DNA of 52,596 bases from Dehalococcoidia bacterium (GCA_022820645.1 JAJEFD010000001.1:1-52596), one strand, 5' to 3'. Shown: positions 41,524 to 50,997, counted from the first letter of the stretch. Made by a program: numbers and translations. The notes: a model not told the origin generated them from the letters alone.

Positions 41524-42360
41524 ATGAAAATAGACCTCCACATGCACTCCACGCGTTCGGACGGACGCCTGACGCCCACCGAACTCGTAGAAGTCCTCGC
41601 GCATCGGGAGGTCGATGTCGCTGCGCTCACCGACCACGACTCCACCGAAGGGCTGGACGAGGCCATCGCCGCCGCCGCCGCTCATCCCGCGCTGCGTATC
41701 GTCCCCGGTATCGAGATCAGCGCCTCGCACCCCACGATGGACAACTCGGACGTTCACCTGCTCGGCTACTTCGTGGACCGCGCTGACGCCGCGTTGCAGC
41801 GGCAGCTCACCGCGCTCCGTCAGGAGCGGGAAGAGCGGGGACTGCGGATGCTCGATAACCTCGCCAGACTCGGCTACCCGCTCGACTGGGAGCGCGTCCG
41901 GGAACTCGCGGACGGCGCAAGCATCGGGCGTCCCCACATCGCGCACGCGATGGTGGAGCGAGGCTACCTGGCAACGTACAAGGACGCGTTCGATGGGCTG
42001 CTGAACAACGGGGGCGCTGCGTTCGTCGGTCGCGTGGGCGTAACGCTGGAAGACGCCGCGCGCACGATAAGGAGCGCAGGCGGTGCGGCAGTCCTCGCGC
42101 ATCCCCTCTACGTCGAGGAGTACGCAACGCTCGTTCCCCGGCTGCCTGATATGGGCATCGTGGGACTCGAAGCGCACTACGCAAACTTCAACGCGGATGA
42201 GCAACGCGCCCTGTTCGGCCTCGCCAAACGCTACGGCCTCCTGCCGTGCGGCGGGAGCGATTATCATGCGATGGGCAACGAGAACGAGGCGCTTCCCGGA
42301 TCGGACGGCCCGCCTCCGGAAGTGTTCGAAACCTTGGAGCGTCTTGCCGGAGCGGGATAA
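41524..42360 (+). CDS. PHP-domain phosphoesterase (YciV/RNase AM-like)
   Basis: A 278-residue polymerase-and-histidinol-phosphatase-fold metal phosphoesterase. The metal ligands appear in order: HMHSTRSDG (6-14), LTDHDST, GIEISAS, GRPHIAHAMVERG, AVLAHPLY, and the closing CGGSDYHAMGNEN. Relatives act as 5'-3' exonucleases on RNA or DNA, or hydrolyse nucleotide phosphates. Being next to rny, a role in RNA turnover is plausible but not shown. No ribosome site is obvious; the start ATG lies 14 nt beyond the hairpin. Confidence 0.9.
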   Translation: MKIDLHMHSTRSDGRLTPTELVEVLAHREVDVAALTDHDSTEGLDEAIAAAAAHPALRIVPGIEISASHPTMDNSDVHLLGYFVDRADAALQRQLTALRQEREERGLRMLDNLARLGYPLDWERVRELADGASIGRPHIAHAMVERGYLATYKDAFDGLLNNGGAAFVGRVGVTLEDAARTIRSAGGAAVLAHPLYVEEYATLVPRLPDMGIVGLEAHYANFNADEQRALFGLAKRYGLLPCGGSDYHAMGNENEALPGSDGPPPEVFETLERLAGAG

Positions 42361-42372
42361 GAGCCTCTTGCG

Positions 42373-43053
42373 ATGGACGATTCCTTACAGATAGCGCTGG
42401 TACTCCTCTACGCGTACCTGCTGGGCTCTGTGCCTGCCGCCTGGATCGTCGCCCGCCTCGTCAAAGGCATAGACCTCCGCAAGGTCGGCAGCGGCACCAT
42501 CGGCGCGTCGAACGTCTACTACAACGTCGGGCGCTTCTGGATACTGCCCGTCGGCATCTTCGACCTCTTCGTGAAAGGGCTCACCCCCGTCTACTTCGCC
42601 CGCGCGCTCGGCCTGGAGATAGAGGTGCAGGCAGCGGCAGGACTGCTCGCCGTGATAGGCCACAACTGGCCGGTGTCCCTCGGTTTCAAGGGCGGTAGGG
42701 GGGTGGCGCCCTCGGTCGGGGCGCTCCTGGCCCTCGGCCGGCTGGAACTCGCCTTCTTCATCGTCATCACCAGCGCCGGATGGCAGTTCACCAAGGCCTC
42801 CGGCGTCTGGGTGCTGCTCGGGTTCGTATCCCTGCCGTTCGTGGCGCTCTACTTCCAGCGTCCGGCCGCCGTCGTCCTGCTGATGACGGGTCTACTGCTC
42901 ATCACTGTCGTCAAGCGCCTCGCGTCGAACTCGCTGCGCGGTTCCGACGTCCCGCTGCCTCAACTCCTCTTCAACCGGCTCATGTACGACCGCGACATCG
43001 CAGACCACGACGCCTGGGTCCAGCGCAACACGCCGCAACCGGAGACGGAATGA
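42373..43053 (+). CDS. plsY: Acyl-phosphate:glycerol-3-phosphate acyltransferase
   Basis: An inner-membrane enzyme that begins phospholipid synthesis by moving an acyl group from acyl phosphate to glycerol 3-phosphate. The 226-residue protein has five or more hydrophobic segments and the family motifs [23 protein letters not shown], and [16 protein letters not shown]. It ends with a hydrophilic tail of about 30 residues. The next gene overlaps its stop by 4 nt (ATGA). Confidence 0.93.
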   Translation: MDDSLQIALVLLYAYLLGSVPAAWIVARLVKGIDLRKVGSGTIGASNVYYNVGRFWILPVGIFDLFVKGLTPVYFARALGLEIEVQAAAGLLAVIGHNWPVSLGFKGGRGVAPSVGALLALGRLELAFFIVITSAGWQFTKASGVWVLLGFVSLPFVALYFQRPAAVVLLMTGLLLITVVKRLASNSLRGSDVPLPQLLFNRLMYDRDIADHDAWVQRNTPQPETE

Positions 43054-43547
43054 CGCAACTGCCCACGTGCCACTGGCACCCTAACCGTGAAACGGGTTTG
43101 CGGTGCGGCAACTGCGAGAAGCCCATATGCACCGAGTGCATGCGCCAGCACCCGGTCGGCATACGCTGCAAGGAGTGCGGCGCGCCGGTCGGGCTGCCGA
43201 CCCACGCCGTCTCTATGAGCTACGTGACCAGAGGCATTGCCGCAGCCCTCGGAGCGGGGGTGGCCGGGTTCATCGCCCTGCAGATCGTGTTCAGGCTCCT
43301 CCCCTTCGGAGGGTTCTTCACCTTCTTCATCATGCTGGGGCTCGGGTACGCCCTGGGCGAGGTCGTCAGCGCCGCCGTCAACCGGCGCAGAGGCCGGACC
43401 TATCAGTGGATGGCGCTGGGCAGCGTGGCACTTGCCACCCTCCCGTTCCTCATCGGCGCGCTTGGTGATCTCTCTATCGGTGGGCTCTTCCGCCTCGCAG
43501 CCGTCGGCGTCGCGATGGCGGTCGCATGGTCGCGCCTCGCGCGGTAG
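43050..43547 (+). CDS. B-box-type zinc finger membrane protein
   Basis: A 165-residue protein. Residues 1-46 carry a B-box-like zinc finger with CHWHPNRETGLRCGNCEKPI, CTECMRQHPVGIRCKECGAP, that is Cys/His pairs spaced as C-H...C-X2-C...C-X2-C...C-X2-C. Three to four hydrophobic helices follow (GIAAALGAGVAGFIALQIVF, FFTFFIMLGLGYALGEVVS, LGSVALATLPFLIGALG, LAAVGVAMAVAW). Proteins of this layout occur in Actinobacteria and Chloroflexota; function unknown. The ATG overlaps the plsY stop, so it is translated with plsY. Confidence 0.8.
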   Translation: MTQLPTCHWHPNRETGLRCGNCEKPICTECMRQHPVGIRCKECGAPVGLPTHAVSMSYVTRGIAAALGAGVAGFIALQIVFRLLPFGGFFTFFIMLGLGYALGEVVSAAVNRRRGRTYQWMALGSVALATLPFLIGALGDLSIGGLFRLAAVGVAMAVAWSRLAR

Positions 43548-43550
43548 CGC

Positions 43551-43579
43551 GTGCCAACTCGCCGGAACCGCGCTACAAT
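43551..43579 (+). promoter_or_regulatory. Probable promoter of tRNA-Gly
   Basis: GTGCCA (43551-43556), 17-nt spacer, TACAAT (43574-43579), 10 nt before the first tRNA base. The -10 box matches five of six consensus positions. Confidence 0.65.
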
Positions 43580-43589
43580 CTCACGCAGC

Positions 43590-43664
43590 GCGGGCGTAGC
43601 TCAGGGGTAGAGCATCTGCTTCCCAAGCAGAGGGCCGTGGGTTCGAATCCCATCGCCCGCTCCA
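43590..43664 (+). tRNA. tRNA-Gly (CCC)
   Basis: Acceptor arms GCGGGCG (43590-43596) and CGCCCGC (43654-43660) pair fully. The D-arm AGCTCAGGGGTAGAGC, anticodon stem TCTGC/GCAGA with loop TTCCCAA (anticodon CCC), and TPsiC arm GTGGG-TTCGAATC-CCATC region are present. The CCA end is encoded (43662-43664). An overlapping long reading frame through this gene is an artefact. Confidence 0.97.
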
Positions 43665-43723
43665 GGTACTCCCCTTTACTTCCCGTACTCCAGCCAGCTT
43701 CGTCCGCACACAGGAGGAGCCCG

Positions 43724-44854
43724 ATGACAACGTCCACGCCAGAGACACGCCCGGACTTTGACCGGATCGTCAAATACGATGCCTACCGCGCCTTCCAGGA
43801 GAAGGAGGGCATACCCGTCATCACCGGATTTGCCGTGGACGACCTCCGCACCGTCGAGGTCAAGCCGTGGGCGCGCCTGGACTGCCTCGGCACGTACATC
43901 AACCTCGACGGCGCCGGCGATACCAACGGCGCCTACGTCGCTGAGATACCGCCGGGCGGTAGGATGGCCCCGGAGAAGCACATCTTCGAGAAGAACATAT
44001 ATGTCCTCGAAGGGCGCGGCGCGACCCTCGTTGGCGACGACCCCAACAGCCGCGTCAGCTTCGAGTGGAAGCGCGGCAGCGTCTTCTCCATCCCCATCAA
44101 CGTCTGGCACCAGCACATGAACGGCAGCGGCTCGGAGCCTGCCCGTTTCGTCGCGGTCACCACTGCCCCCATCACCATGAACCTCTTCCACAACGAGGGC
44201 TTCGTCTTCAACAATCCTTACGTCTTCGAGGACCGCATCGGCAACCCGAAGCAGTTCCAGGGCGAGGGCAGGATGTGGACGGCCACGACCGGACGCACCA
44301 ACGCCTGGGAGACCAACTTCGTGCCCGACATCGAGACATTCACGACGTTCTCCTGGAAAGAGCGCGGCGCAGGGGGAGCGCACATCAAGTTCGAGCTCGC
44401 GGACCAGACGCAGACTGCCCACGTCTCGCAGTTCCCCGTCGGCACGTACAAGAAGGCGCACAGGCACGGCCCGGGCGCGCACGTCATCATCATCAAGGGC
44501 GAGGGCTACTCGCTGCTCTGGCCATCCCACGGTAGCCCCCACGACGGCATGGAACGCGTCGACTGGAAGCCCGGCTCGCTCGTCGTACCCCCGAACGGCT
44601 GGTTCCACCAGCACTTCAACGGCGGCGCCACGCCCGCGCGGTACCTCGCATTCCGCTGGGGAAGCCAGAAGTACTACTTCTCACTCGGCGTGGCGATGGA
44701 AGGCGACACCGACGTGGACGTGAAGCAGGGCGGCGCACAGATCGAGTACGAGGACGAAGACCCCATCATCCACGACATCTTCCTCGAGACGCTCGCGAAG
44801 TCTGGCGCGGAATCGCAGATGGCGGAGTTCATCCCCCGCCTCCGCAGCGAGTAG
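43724..44854 (+). CDS. Bicupin protein, ethanolamine ammonia-lyase-activating-like
   Basis: A 376-residue double-cupin protein. The first barrel is near residues 75-150 (EIPPGGRMAPEKHIFEKNIYVLEGRG, then PINVWHQHMNGSG), the second near 235-310 (VSQFPVGTYKKAHRHGPGAHVIIIKGEGYS, then PPNGWFHQHFNGG). Both have His-rich metal sites, the second with HRH and a closing HQH. Proteins of this type are often annotated as ethanolamine ammonia-lyase-activating or gentisate-dioxygenase-like in Chloroflexota; real function unknown. CAGGAGGAG precedes ATG 43724. The frame upstream runs through the tRNA and is not coding. Confidence 0.85.
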   Translation: MTTSTPETRPDFDRIVKYDAYRAFQEKEGIPVITGFAVDDLRTVEVKPWARLDCLGTYINLDGAGDTNGAYVAEIPPGGRMAPEKHIFEKNIYVLEGRGATLVGDDPNSRVSFEWKRGSVFSIPINVWHQHMNGSGSEPARFVAVTTAPITMNLFHNEGFVFNNPYVFEDRIGNPKQFQGEGRMWTATTGRTNAWETNFVPDIETFTTFSWKERGAGGAHIKFELADQTQTAHVSQFPVGTYKKAHRHGPGAHVIIIKGEGYSLLWPSHGSPHDGMERVDWKPGSLVVPPNGWFHQHFNGGATPARYLAFRWGSQKYYFSLGVAMEGDTDVDVKQGGAQIEYEDEDPIIHDIFLETLAKSGAESQMAEFIPRLRSE

Positions 44855-44865
44855 CCAGGTTCAGG

Positions 44866-46137
44866 CTAGGACGTTGGAGGCGGAACGCCAGGTATAGGGG
44901 GTGGGAGAGGTATCACCTCGCCATCCACTACCAATCCCTCGGTAGGCTCCACCGTGGCTTCCGCATCCGTCCCGTCGCCGGACTGCCCCGGACCGGTCAG
45001 GCTTGCGGGCGGCGTGGATTGTCCAGCGCTGTTATCTCCCCAGCAGACGGCGGTGCCCTGGAAGGTCACTCCGCACGTGTGCACTTCTCCTACGCACTCC
45101 TGGACTCCATTCACCGTACCGCAGGAATAATTGCGCCCGCAGCTGATCTGGAAGAACGCATCGGTCGGGACTTCAGCGCCGCCCCAGTCACCCCAGCATT
45201 GCGCAGTCCCATCCCCGCGCAGGCCACAGGAGTGCGATCCCCCGCTACTGATGGACAGGAAAGCGACGTCGACCGGTGCGTTCGTCCGCTGACCGGAGCT
45301 GTCGCTGCCCCAGCAGACCGGGGTGCCCTGCGCGGTAAGCGCACACGTATGGTCTCCACCGCTCGCGATAGCGAAGAATGCCCCCGCCGGTGGGTTCAAC
45401 TTGCCGTCCGCGTCGTCTCCCCAACAGACCGCACTACCATCCGGCCGGAGTCCGCACGCATGGCGTCCTCCACTGCTGATCTGGGTGAACTTCTCCCCAT
45501 CGGGAGGGGTGATCCCCTGACCGCCCCAGCAGACCGGGGTGCCGTCGAAAGTGAGCGCGCACGTGAAATCGTCGCCGCTGCTGAGCGCCAGGAACGTCTG
45601 GTCGGCGGGGGCGTTTATCTGGCCAAAGGCATCGCCGCCCCAGCAGATGGCCGCTCCCTCCAGGGTAAGTCCACATGAGTGGTTGTTTCCGCTGCTTATC
45701 GTCCTGAGCGGGAGGAAGGCGATCGGCATCGCCTGTCCCAGGCTGTCGCTGCCCCAGCAGACGGGGGTCCCACCGGGCGGGAGCGCACACGTATGGCGGT
45801 CACCGGCGCTGATGACGGTCTCCGGCTGCATGACGATGGAGACGTCCGGCTGTGGCGTGAGTATCCCCGGCTCTTCCGGCGTTGGCGTATCCGTTGGTGT
45901 CGGCGTGGGCGTAGGCGTGTCGGTCGGTTCAGGTGTGGGGGTCGCCGTCGCTTCTGGCGCAGGGGTGGGGGTGGGGGTTGGCGCAGGCGTAGGAGTGGGC
46001 GTGCTGGGCCCTTCAGGAGTCGCACGCGCTTCGAACTGTACGACTCCGGGCGACGGCTCGCCGCACGCAGCCAGCGTGAACAGCAGCAGGACTGCGATGG
46101 CAAAGAGGCTTGGGAAACGAGTGTGGAAGATACGCAT
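44866..46137 (-). CDS. RCC1-like repeat lipoprotein with Thr/Pro linker
   Basis: A 423-residue surface protein. A lipoprotein signal ends in LAAC (Cys25), a Thr/Pro-rich linker spans about residues 40-92, and then come seven RCC1-like repeats of about 38 residues with the pattern ISSGG.H(T/S)CGL..DGT.VCWGDD..GQ..PP. Each repeat keeps two Cys, one after the His and one before Trp, which probably form disulfides in a beta-propeller-like domain. The last repeat is irregular (ISCGRNYSC...ECVGEVHTCG), with extra Cys. The C terminus is Pro-rich. Binding partners are unknown; an adhesive or scaffold role is inference. The linker resembles that of btuF. Confidence 0.85.
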   Translation of the reverse strand: MRIFHTRFPSLFAIAVLLLFTLAACGEPSPGVVQFEARATPEGPSTPTPTPAPTPTPTPAPEATATPTPEPTDTPTPTPTPTDTPTPEEPGILTPQPDVSIVMQPETVISAGDRHTCALPPGGTPVCWGSDSLGQAMPIAFLPLRTISSGNNHSCGLTLEGAAICWGGDAFGQINAPADQTFLALSSGDDFTCALTFDGTPVCWGGQGITPPDGEKFTQISSGGRHACGLRPDGSAVCWGDDADGKLNPPAGAFFAIASGGDHTCALTAQGTPVCWGSDSSGQRTNAPVDVAFLSISSGGSHSCGLRGDGTAQCWGDWGGAEVPTDAFFQISCGRNYSCGTVNGVQECVGEVHTCGVTFQGTAVCWGDNSAGQSTPPASLTGPGQSGDGTDAEATVEPTEGLVVDGEVIPLPPPIPGVPPPTS

Positions 46138-46225
46138 CGTCGCCCGCGAATGACCGCGGCACAGTCACTATACACAGCGGGAGACGCCAGAGTCACCGAC
46201 TTCTCCGAGCGAGTATGCTTGAAGT

Positions 46226-47122
46226 GTGAGTAGCCCAACTACCAACTTCCGCAGCGGGCTCGTGGCCATCGTCGGCAGGGCAAACGTCGGCAAGTCCACG
46301 CTGCTGAACGCCCTGCTCGGGCAGAAACTGTCCATCGTGAGCGCGAAACCCCACACGACCCGTCACAGGCTGCTCGGCGTCCTGAACGGCAGTGATTTCC
46401 AGGCCGCCCTCATCGATACGCCGGGGTTCCTTCGGAAAGGCCGCGACCAACTCGACGCTGCGATGGCCCGCCAGCTCTCCGGCGCGCTCGGCGACGCCCA
46501 TGCCGTCGTTCTTGCCGCGGAGCCACGCTATCCCGGCGACGTCGAACGAGCGCTCATCGATCAGATCGCCTCGGTGGACGTGCCCGCGCTGCTCGTGCTC
46601 ACGAAGACCGACACCATCGCCAAGCAGAAGCTGCTGCCGGTCATGGCGCGCTACGCCGAAACCCACCCATTCGCCGAGATCGTGCCCGTGAGCGCTCTCG
46701 AACGCGACGGGCTGATCCCTCTCGCGGAAGCGATAGGTGCGCATCTGCCGGAGCAGGACGCCCTCTTCCCGCCGGAGATGCTCACCGACCGCACGACACG
46801 CTTCCTCGTGGGTGAACTCGTCCGCGAGAAGATCTTCGAACACTACGCCCACGAGGTCCCGTACGACACAGCCGTGGAAGTCGTTACGTTCGAAGAGCGT
46901 GAGAGAGAGGCGCCCGACTACATCCGGGCAGTGGTCTACGTGGACACGCCCTCCCAGAAGCGGCTCCTCATCGGCAAGGGAGGAGGAGCGCTCAAGGAGG
47001 TCGGTGTCCTCGCGCGTCCTGAGATCGAAGCGCTCACGGGGCGCCCGGCCTTTCTCGAACTATGGGTGAAGGTGAACACGCGATGGCGCCGGAAGGCCGG
47101 CTTCATCCAACGCACCCTGTAA
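46226..47122 (+). CDS. era: GTPase Era
   Basis: An essential GTPase that binds 16S rRNA and checks assembly of the small ribosomal subunit. G1 is GRANVGKST (17-25), the G2 Thr is in PHTTRH (42-47), G3 is DTPG (64-67), and G5 is SAL (156-158). The C-terminal KH domain has LLIGKGGGALKEVG. The G4 motif reads TKTD (126-129) instead of the usual NKxD. It starts at GTG 46226; no strong ribosome site is visible. The lipoprotein upstream is divergent. Confidence 0.95.
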   Translation: MSSPTTNFRSGLVAIVGRANVGKSTLLNALLGQKLSIVSAKPHTTRHRLLGVLNGSDFQAALIDTPGFLRKGRDQLDAAMARQLSGALGDAHAVVLAAEPRYPGDVERALIDQIASVDVPALLVLTKTDTIAKQKLLPVMARYAETHPFAEIVPVSALERDGLIPLAEAIGAHLPEQDALFPPEMLTDRTTRFLVGELVREKIFEHYAHEVPYDTAVEVVTFEEREREAPDYIRAVVYVDTPSQKRLLIGKGGGALKEVGVLARPEIEALTGRPAFLELWVKVNTRWRRKAGFIQRTL

Positions 47123-47198
47123 CAGACAGATAACCCCGTGCTGCCCGCGCGAGCGCCTGTACGGGTATCATGCGCCTGACGCGAAGGAGGTTGATGCC

Positions 47199-48668
47199 GT
47201 GCCCCTGATCCCGCGAGTGATGAGCACCCAGCACCCGGACAACGCGGAGGCCCCCGCCTACGCCATCGACGGCGTTATCAAGGGCGACGGGGAGATCATC
47301 GAGGCCGCCGATGTGCTGGCGCTCGGCTGCGACGAGCAGATGTGGGACTCCGAGGGCAAGGACACCGACACACACGTCATCCAGAAACTGCTCAGTCACT
47401 ATCCCGGCTACTTCTCCGACGAGCTGAAACTGGGGCGCGACGCCCTCATCACCCTCCGCGTCCCGAATCCCTCCATCGAACTGGAGATGCGCAAGCTCCT
47501 CGTCGAAGCGCTCCAGGGCATCCCCATCGCCTACGACGTCGCGAACGAGTTCTACGAGGGCGACCTCGAACCCCCCATCCAGGAAGTCATCCTTCCCTTC
47601 ACCACCAACGCCGCGCAGATAGTCAAGGTGCGGGACTACTACGCGCAGTTCATCGCAGGGCAGGAGAGCAGGCATCTGCCGGACGGAAGCACCGTCAGCG
47701 ATTGGATAGGCGACTTCTACCCCAAGCACATCCGCGTCATCCCGCTCTTCGAAGAGCGGGAGCAGATGATGACGGTGGACGACATCGTCCGCGAGTACCT
47801 GCAGGGATGGGAGGTCGAGTACCAGCGCGTTTTTCTCGCCCGGAGCGACCCTGCGCTGAACAACGGCATCGTCGGCGCCGAACTGATGCTCAAGACCGCC
47901 CTCGCCCGGCTGGACCGCCTCGAGGGCGAACTGGGCATCCCTCTCTATCCCATCATCGGCGCAGGCTCGGCGCCCTTCCGGGGGCACCTCTCCCCTGTGA
48001 ACGTGGACCGCATCTTCCGGGAATATCCCAGCGTACAGACGCTCACGGTGCAGTCTGCGTTCAAGTTCGACTACCCACGCGAGCAGGTGGTCGACGCCAT
48101 CGCGCAGCTCCACGCGTACGAGCGCCAACCCGCTCCGCCGGTTGACGAGGCACGCGTCAACGACATCATCGACAGGGCAGCAGCGGCCTACCAGGAACAG
48201 GTGCGCAAACTCGCCCCCACCATCGCCTCCGTATCCGCTCACATACCGCGCAGGCGGGAGCGCAAACTGCACGTCGGCCTCTTCGGCTACGGGCGCACGC
48301 TTCCGGGCGCGGAGGACGTAGCCCTTCCGCGCGCCATCGCATTCGCGGCCACGCTCTACTCCATAGGAGTGCCCCCGGACCTCCTCGGGCTCGCCGCGCT
48401 CAACGAGGACGACTTCGCCTACCTGCGCGAGATCTATCCCAGCCTCCAGGAAGACCTCAGCGCCGCCCTGCGCTTCTCGAACGAAACGCGCATCACGCAA
48501 CTCCTCGGCGACGACTACCGGCGGTTGTTCGTACGCTTCACCCAGGAGATCGACCGCGTCCACGAAGGGCTGACCACGGCGGTCTGGGCCGGGCTCGTAC
48601 GGAACCGCACATCCCGGACGCGGCACTTCATCGAAGAGGCCGCCCTTATCCGTCGCTTTCTCGGATAG
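47199..48668 (+). CDS. ppcA: Phosphoenolpyruvate carboxylase, archaeal type
   Basis: Fixes bicarbonate onto PEP to give oxaloacetate, feeding the TCA cycle. The 489-residue protein is the short archaeal-type PEPC (PpcA), not the roughly 900-residue bacterial form. Distinctive parts are VMSTQHPDNAEAPAYAIDG at the start, LGCDEQMWDSEGKDTDTHVI, and AGSAPFRGHLSPVNV with the ending FIEEAALIRRFLG. Bacterial examples are known but uncommon. GTG 47199 has AAGGAGG 6 nt upstream. It lies 76 nt after era, perhaps co-transcribed. Frame intact. Confidence 0.94.
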   Translation: MPLIPRVMSTQHPDNAEAPAYAIDGVIKGDGEIIEAADVLALGCDEQMWDSEGKDTDTHVIQKLLSHYPGYFSDELKLGRDALITLRVPNPSIELEMRKLLVEALQGIPIAYDVANEFYEGDLEPPIQEVILPFTTNAAQIVKVRDYYAQFIAGQESRHLPDGSTVSDWIGDFYPKHIRVIPLFEEREQMMTVDDIVREYLQGWEVEYQRVFLARSDPALNNGIVGAELMLKTALARLDRLEGELGIPLYPIIGAGSAPFRGHLSPVNVDRIFREYPSVQTLTVQSAFKFDYPREQVVDAIAQLHAYERQPAPPVDEARVNDIIDRAAAAYQEQVRKLAPTIASVSAHIPRRRERKLHVGLFGYGRTLPGAEDVALPRAIAFAATLYSIGVPPDLLGLAALNEDDFAYLREIYPSLQEDLSAALRFSNETRITQLLGDDYRRLFVRFTQEIDRVHEGLTTAVWAGLVRNRTSRTRHFIEEAALIRRFLG

Positions 48669-48687
48669 GAGCGCGCCGGTTCCTCGG

Positions 48688-50997
48688 CTAATCTTCTTCG
48701 GCCTCCACCTGTATCTGGGGCAGCCAGTTGAGGAATCCCGGCAGGTACCAGTTCCGCGCGCCGAGCAACTGCATGCTCGCTGGAACGAGGATGCTCCTCA
48801 CCAGTGTTGCGTCCAGCAGGACGGCTACCGCAAGCCCGAACCCCGCCTGCTGGTTCACGACCATGTCGCCCGAAGCGAAGCCGCTGAACACGGCCACCAT
48901 GATGAGCGCAGCGCCCGTGATGAGGCTTGCGGTCGAGCGCAGGCCGTACGCCACTGATTCGGCGTTGTCGTGCGTCTGGTCGTAGCGCTCGCGGATGCGG
49001 CTCAACATGAAGACGTGGTAGTCCATGGACAGCCCGAAGAGGATGGCGAACAGGATCAGCGGCAGCCACGCCTCTATCGTCTCGATCTGCTGGAACCCGA
49101 ACAGGTCAGCCCCCACGCCCTTCTGGAACACGAGCACCATCAACCCGTAGGCAGCGCCGACCGAGAGCAGGTTCATGATGATCGCTTTGATGGGGATGAC
49201 GATGGAGCGGAAGACCACCAGAAGCAGGATGAAGCTCACGCCGAGGATGAATGCGAAGATGATGGGCAGGTAGGCGCTGAGCTGTGTGTCAAAGTCCAGG
49301 AACTCCGCTGAGATGCCTCCCACGTGTGCCTCAGCCGGAACGCCGGAGAACGCCTCAGGGATATAGTCGTCCCTCAGCCGTTCGATCAGGCCGAACGCAG
49401 CCGCTCCGCTGGGCGCGCCGGGTACCGGTATCGCAATCATGGTGAGGTTGCCGTGCGTTTCCGTAGGTAGCGCAGCAGCTGACGGATCGTTGAGTATCTC
49501 CGGGTTGCTTTGCAGTAGTGCTGCGATGAGAGCCGGATCGCTCTCCACGGCCTGCTGGATCTTCTGCAGCGCTTCGGCAACCGCAGGATCGCCGACTACG
49601 GCCCGCTTGAACGCTTGCACCGCGGCCGCAACCGCCGGGTCATTGATATCGCCCTCGATGACCACCCTGGCTGGGTTCGCCGAGCCGTACCCGAGCGGGA
49701 AATCTTCTTCCAGCGCCGTGAACGCCTCGCGGGTGTGCGAGTCTTCCGGGAACGTCTCGACGCTGTTGAAACCGGTATTGATGCCGAAGTAGTTCACCGA
49801 CGCCCAGACCATCACCCCACCGACCACCAGGATGCTGATGACGGGGTACCGCATCGTCTTCCGCGTGATGAACTCCCAGAAACCCTCACGTTGCTCTCTT
49901 GAAGACGCGGCAGCCGGGCTCCGGCGGAACGGAAGCCGCAACAGATCGACGCGCGGCCCCAGCACAGTGAGCACCGCTGGCAGGAAGGTGAGCGTCGCCA
50001 TGACCGAAACGATGACCACCAGGATCGCGCCCAGGCCGGTCGCGAAGAACAGGGTGTGCGGAACGATGAACACGCCGAGCAGTGCAATGACTACCGTCAT
50101 GCCGCTGAACAACACCGTGCGGCTTGCCGTCGCCCCTGCCTTGATGACCGCGTCCCGCGCGCTCAGGCCGCGAGCCAGCTCCTCCCTGAAGCGGGACACC
50201 ACGATGAGGCTGTAATCGATCCCTACCGCAAGGCCGATCATCGTGATCCACAGCAGCACGAAGAAGACCAGTTCGCCGAAGATGTTGCCGATAACCGCCA
50301 CGATTGACAGCGTGACGAGGATCGAAATGATGGCCAATCCGACGGGTATCAGCGCCGCCACGACAGCGCCGAACAGTACCAGGAGGATGAGGAGTGCTAC
50401 AGGGAGACCGAATCGCTCGCCCTGTTCCAGATCCTCCGCCGACAGCTCCGCCTGCTCGAAGCGGCTGCTCACGTCGCCGACGATCAGCACTTCGAACCCG
50501 TCCTGCCCGTCCGCCTCCTCCACGACGTGGATGACCTCTTCGATGTTCTCCAGCGCGTCGCCGAGCGTGCCGGTCATCTGGACCGCCACGATGGCGCTTC
50601 TGCGGTCCGTTGAGACGAGGGCAAGAGAGTCCAGCGGAGTGGCGTCCAGTACCTCGTAGTAGTTCGTGCTGGCCCGTATGACTTCAGGCTCCAACTCCCG
50701 CAGCTTGCCGGTGACCTCCTGGACCTTCGTCTCGAATGCGTTATCGTCCACTGTCAACGTTCCCGAATGAACGATGACGATCTCAGCGGGCGGAGGCTCG
50801 ATCGGGCTGCCTTCCAGCAGTTCACTGGCCGTCACCGAACCCACTTCGCCGAACCTCGGGATGATGCGGAGTTCAGTGGTGGTAGCAGTGGGGAGTAGTT
50901 GACCAACGATTCCAAGGGCAACCAGCACGAGCAGCAACCACACGCCTATGGTGATCCACGGCCTGCCGGAACTGATACGGGCGAGTGCTTCGGTCAT
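48688..50997 (-). CDS. MMPL/RND-family transporter
   Basis: A 769-residue membrane transporter of the MMPL branch of the RND superfamily. It starts MTEALARISSGRPWITIGVW with helix 1, then an extracytoplasmic domain (about 35-190), a block of five helices, a second large loop (about 420-570) and five further helices. Conserved pieces are GLAVGIDYSLIVVSRFREELARGLS and GLSMDYHVFMLSRIRERYDQTH, the cytoplasmic ends of the proton-relay helices. Family members export lipids or small molecules. It overlaps no gene and is convergent with ppcA. Substrate unknown. Confidence 0.92.
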   Translation of the reverse strand: MTEALARISSGRPWITIGVWLLLVLVALGIVGQLLPTATTTELRIIPRFGEVGSVTASELLEGSPIEPPPAEIVIVHSGTLTVDDNAFETKVQEVTGKLRELEPEVIRASTNYYEVLDATPLDSLALVSTDRRSAIVAVQMTGTLGDALENIEEVIHVVEEADGQDGFEVLIVGDVSSRFEQAELSAEDLEQGERFGLPVALLILLVLFGAVVAALIPVGLAIISILVTLSIVAVIGNIFGELVFFVLLWITMIGLAVGIDYSLIVVSRFREELARGLSARDAVIKAGATASRTVLFSGMTVVIALLGVFIVPHTLFFATGLGAILVVIVSVMATLTFLPAVLTVLGPRVDLLRLPFRRSPAAASSREQREGFWEFITRKTMRYPVISILVVGGVMVWASVNYFGINTGFNSVETFPEDSHTREAFTALEEDFPLGYGSANPARVVIEGDINDPAVAAAVQAFKRAVVGDPAVAEALQKIQQAVESDPALIAALLQSNPEILNDPSAAALPTETHGNLTMIAIPVPGAPSGAAAFGLIERLRDDYIPEAFSGVPAEAHVGGISAEFLDFDTQLSAYLPIIFAFILGVSFILLLVVFRSIVIPIKAIIMNLLSVGAAYGLMVLVFQKGVGADLFGFQQIETIEAWLPLILFAILFGLSMDYHVFMLSRIRERYDQTHDNAESVAYGLRSTASLITGAALIMVAVFSGFASGDMVVNQQAGFGLAVAVLLDATLVRSILVPASMQLLGARNWYLPGFLNWLPQIQVEAEED

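Noticed and set aside
43526..43723. Upstream extension of the bicupin gene
   Set aside because: Runs through tRNA-Gly; ATG 43724 has a clear ribosome site.
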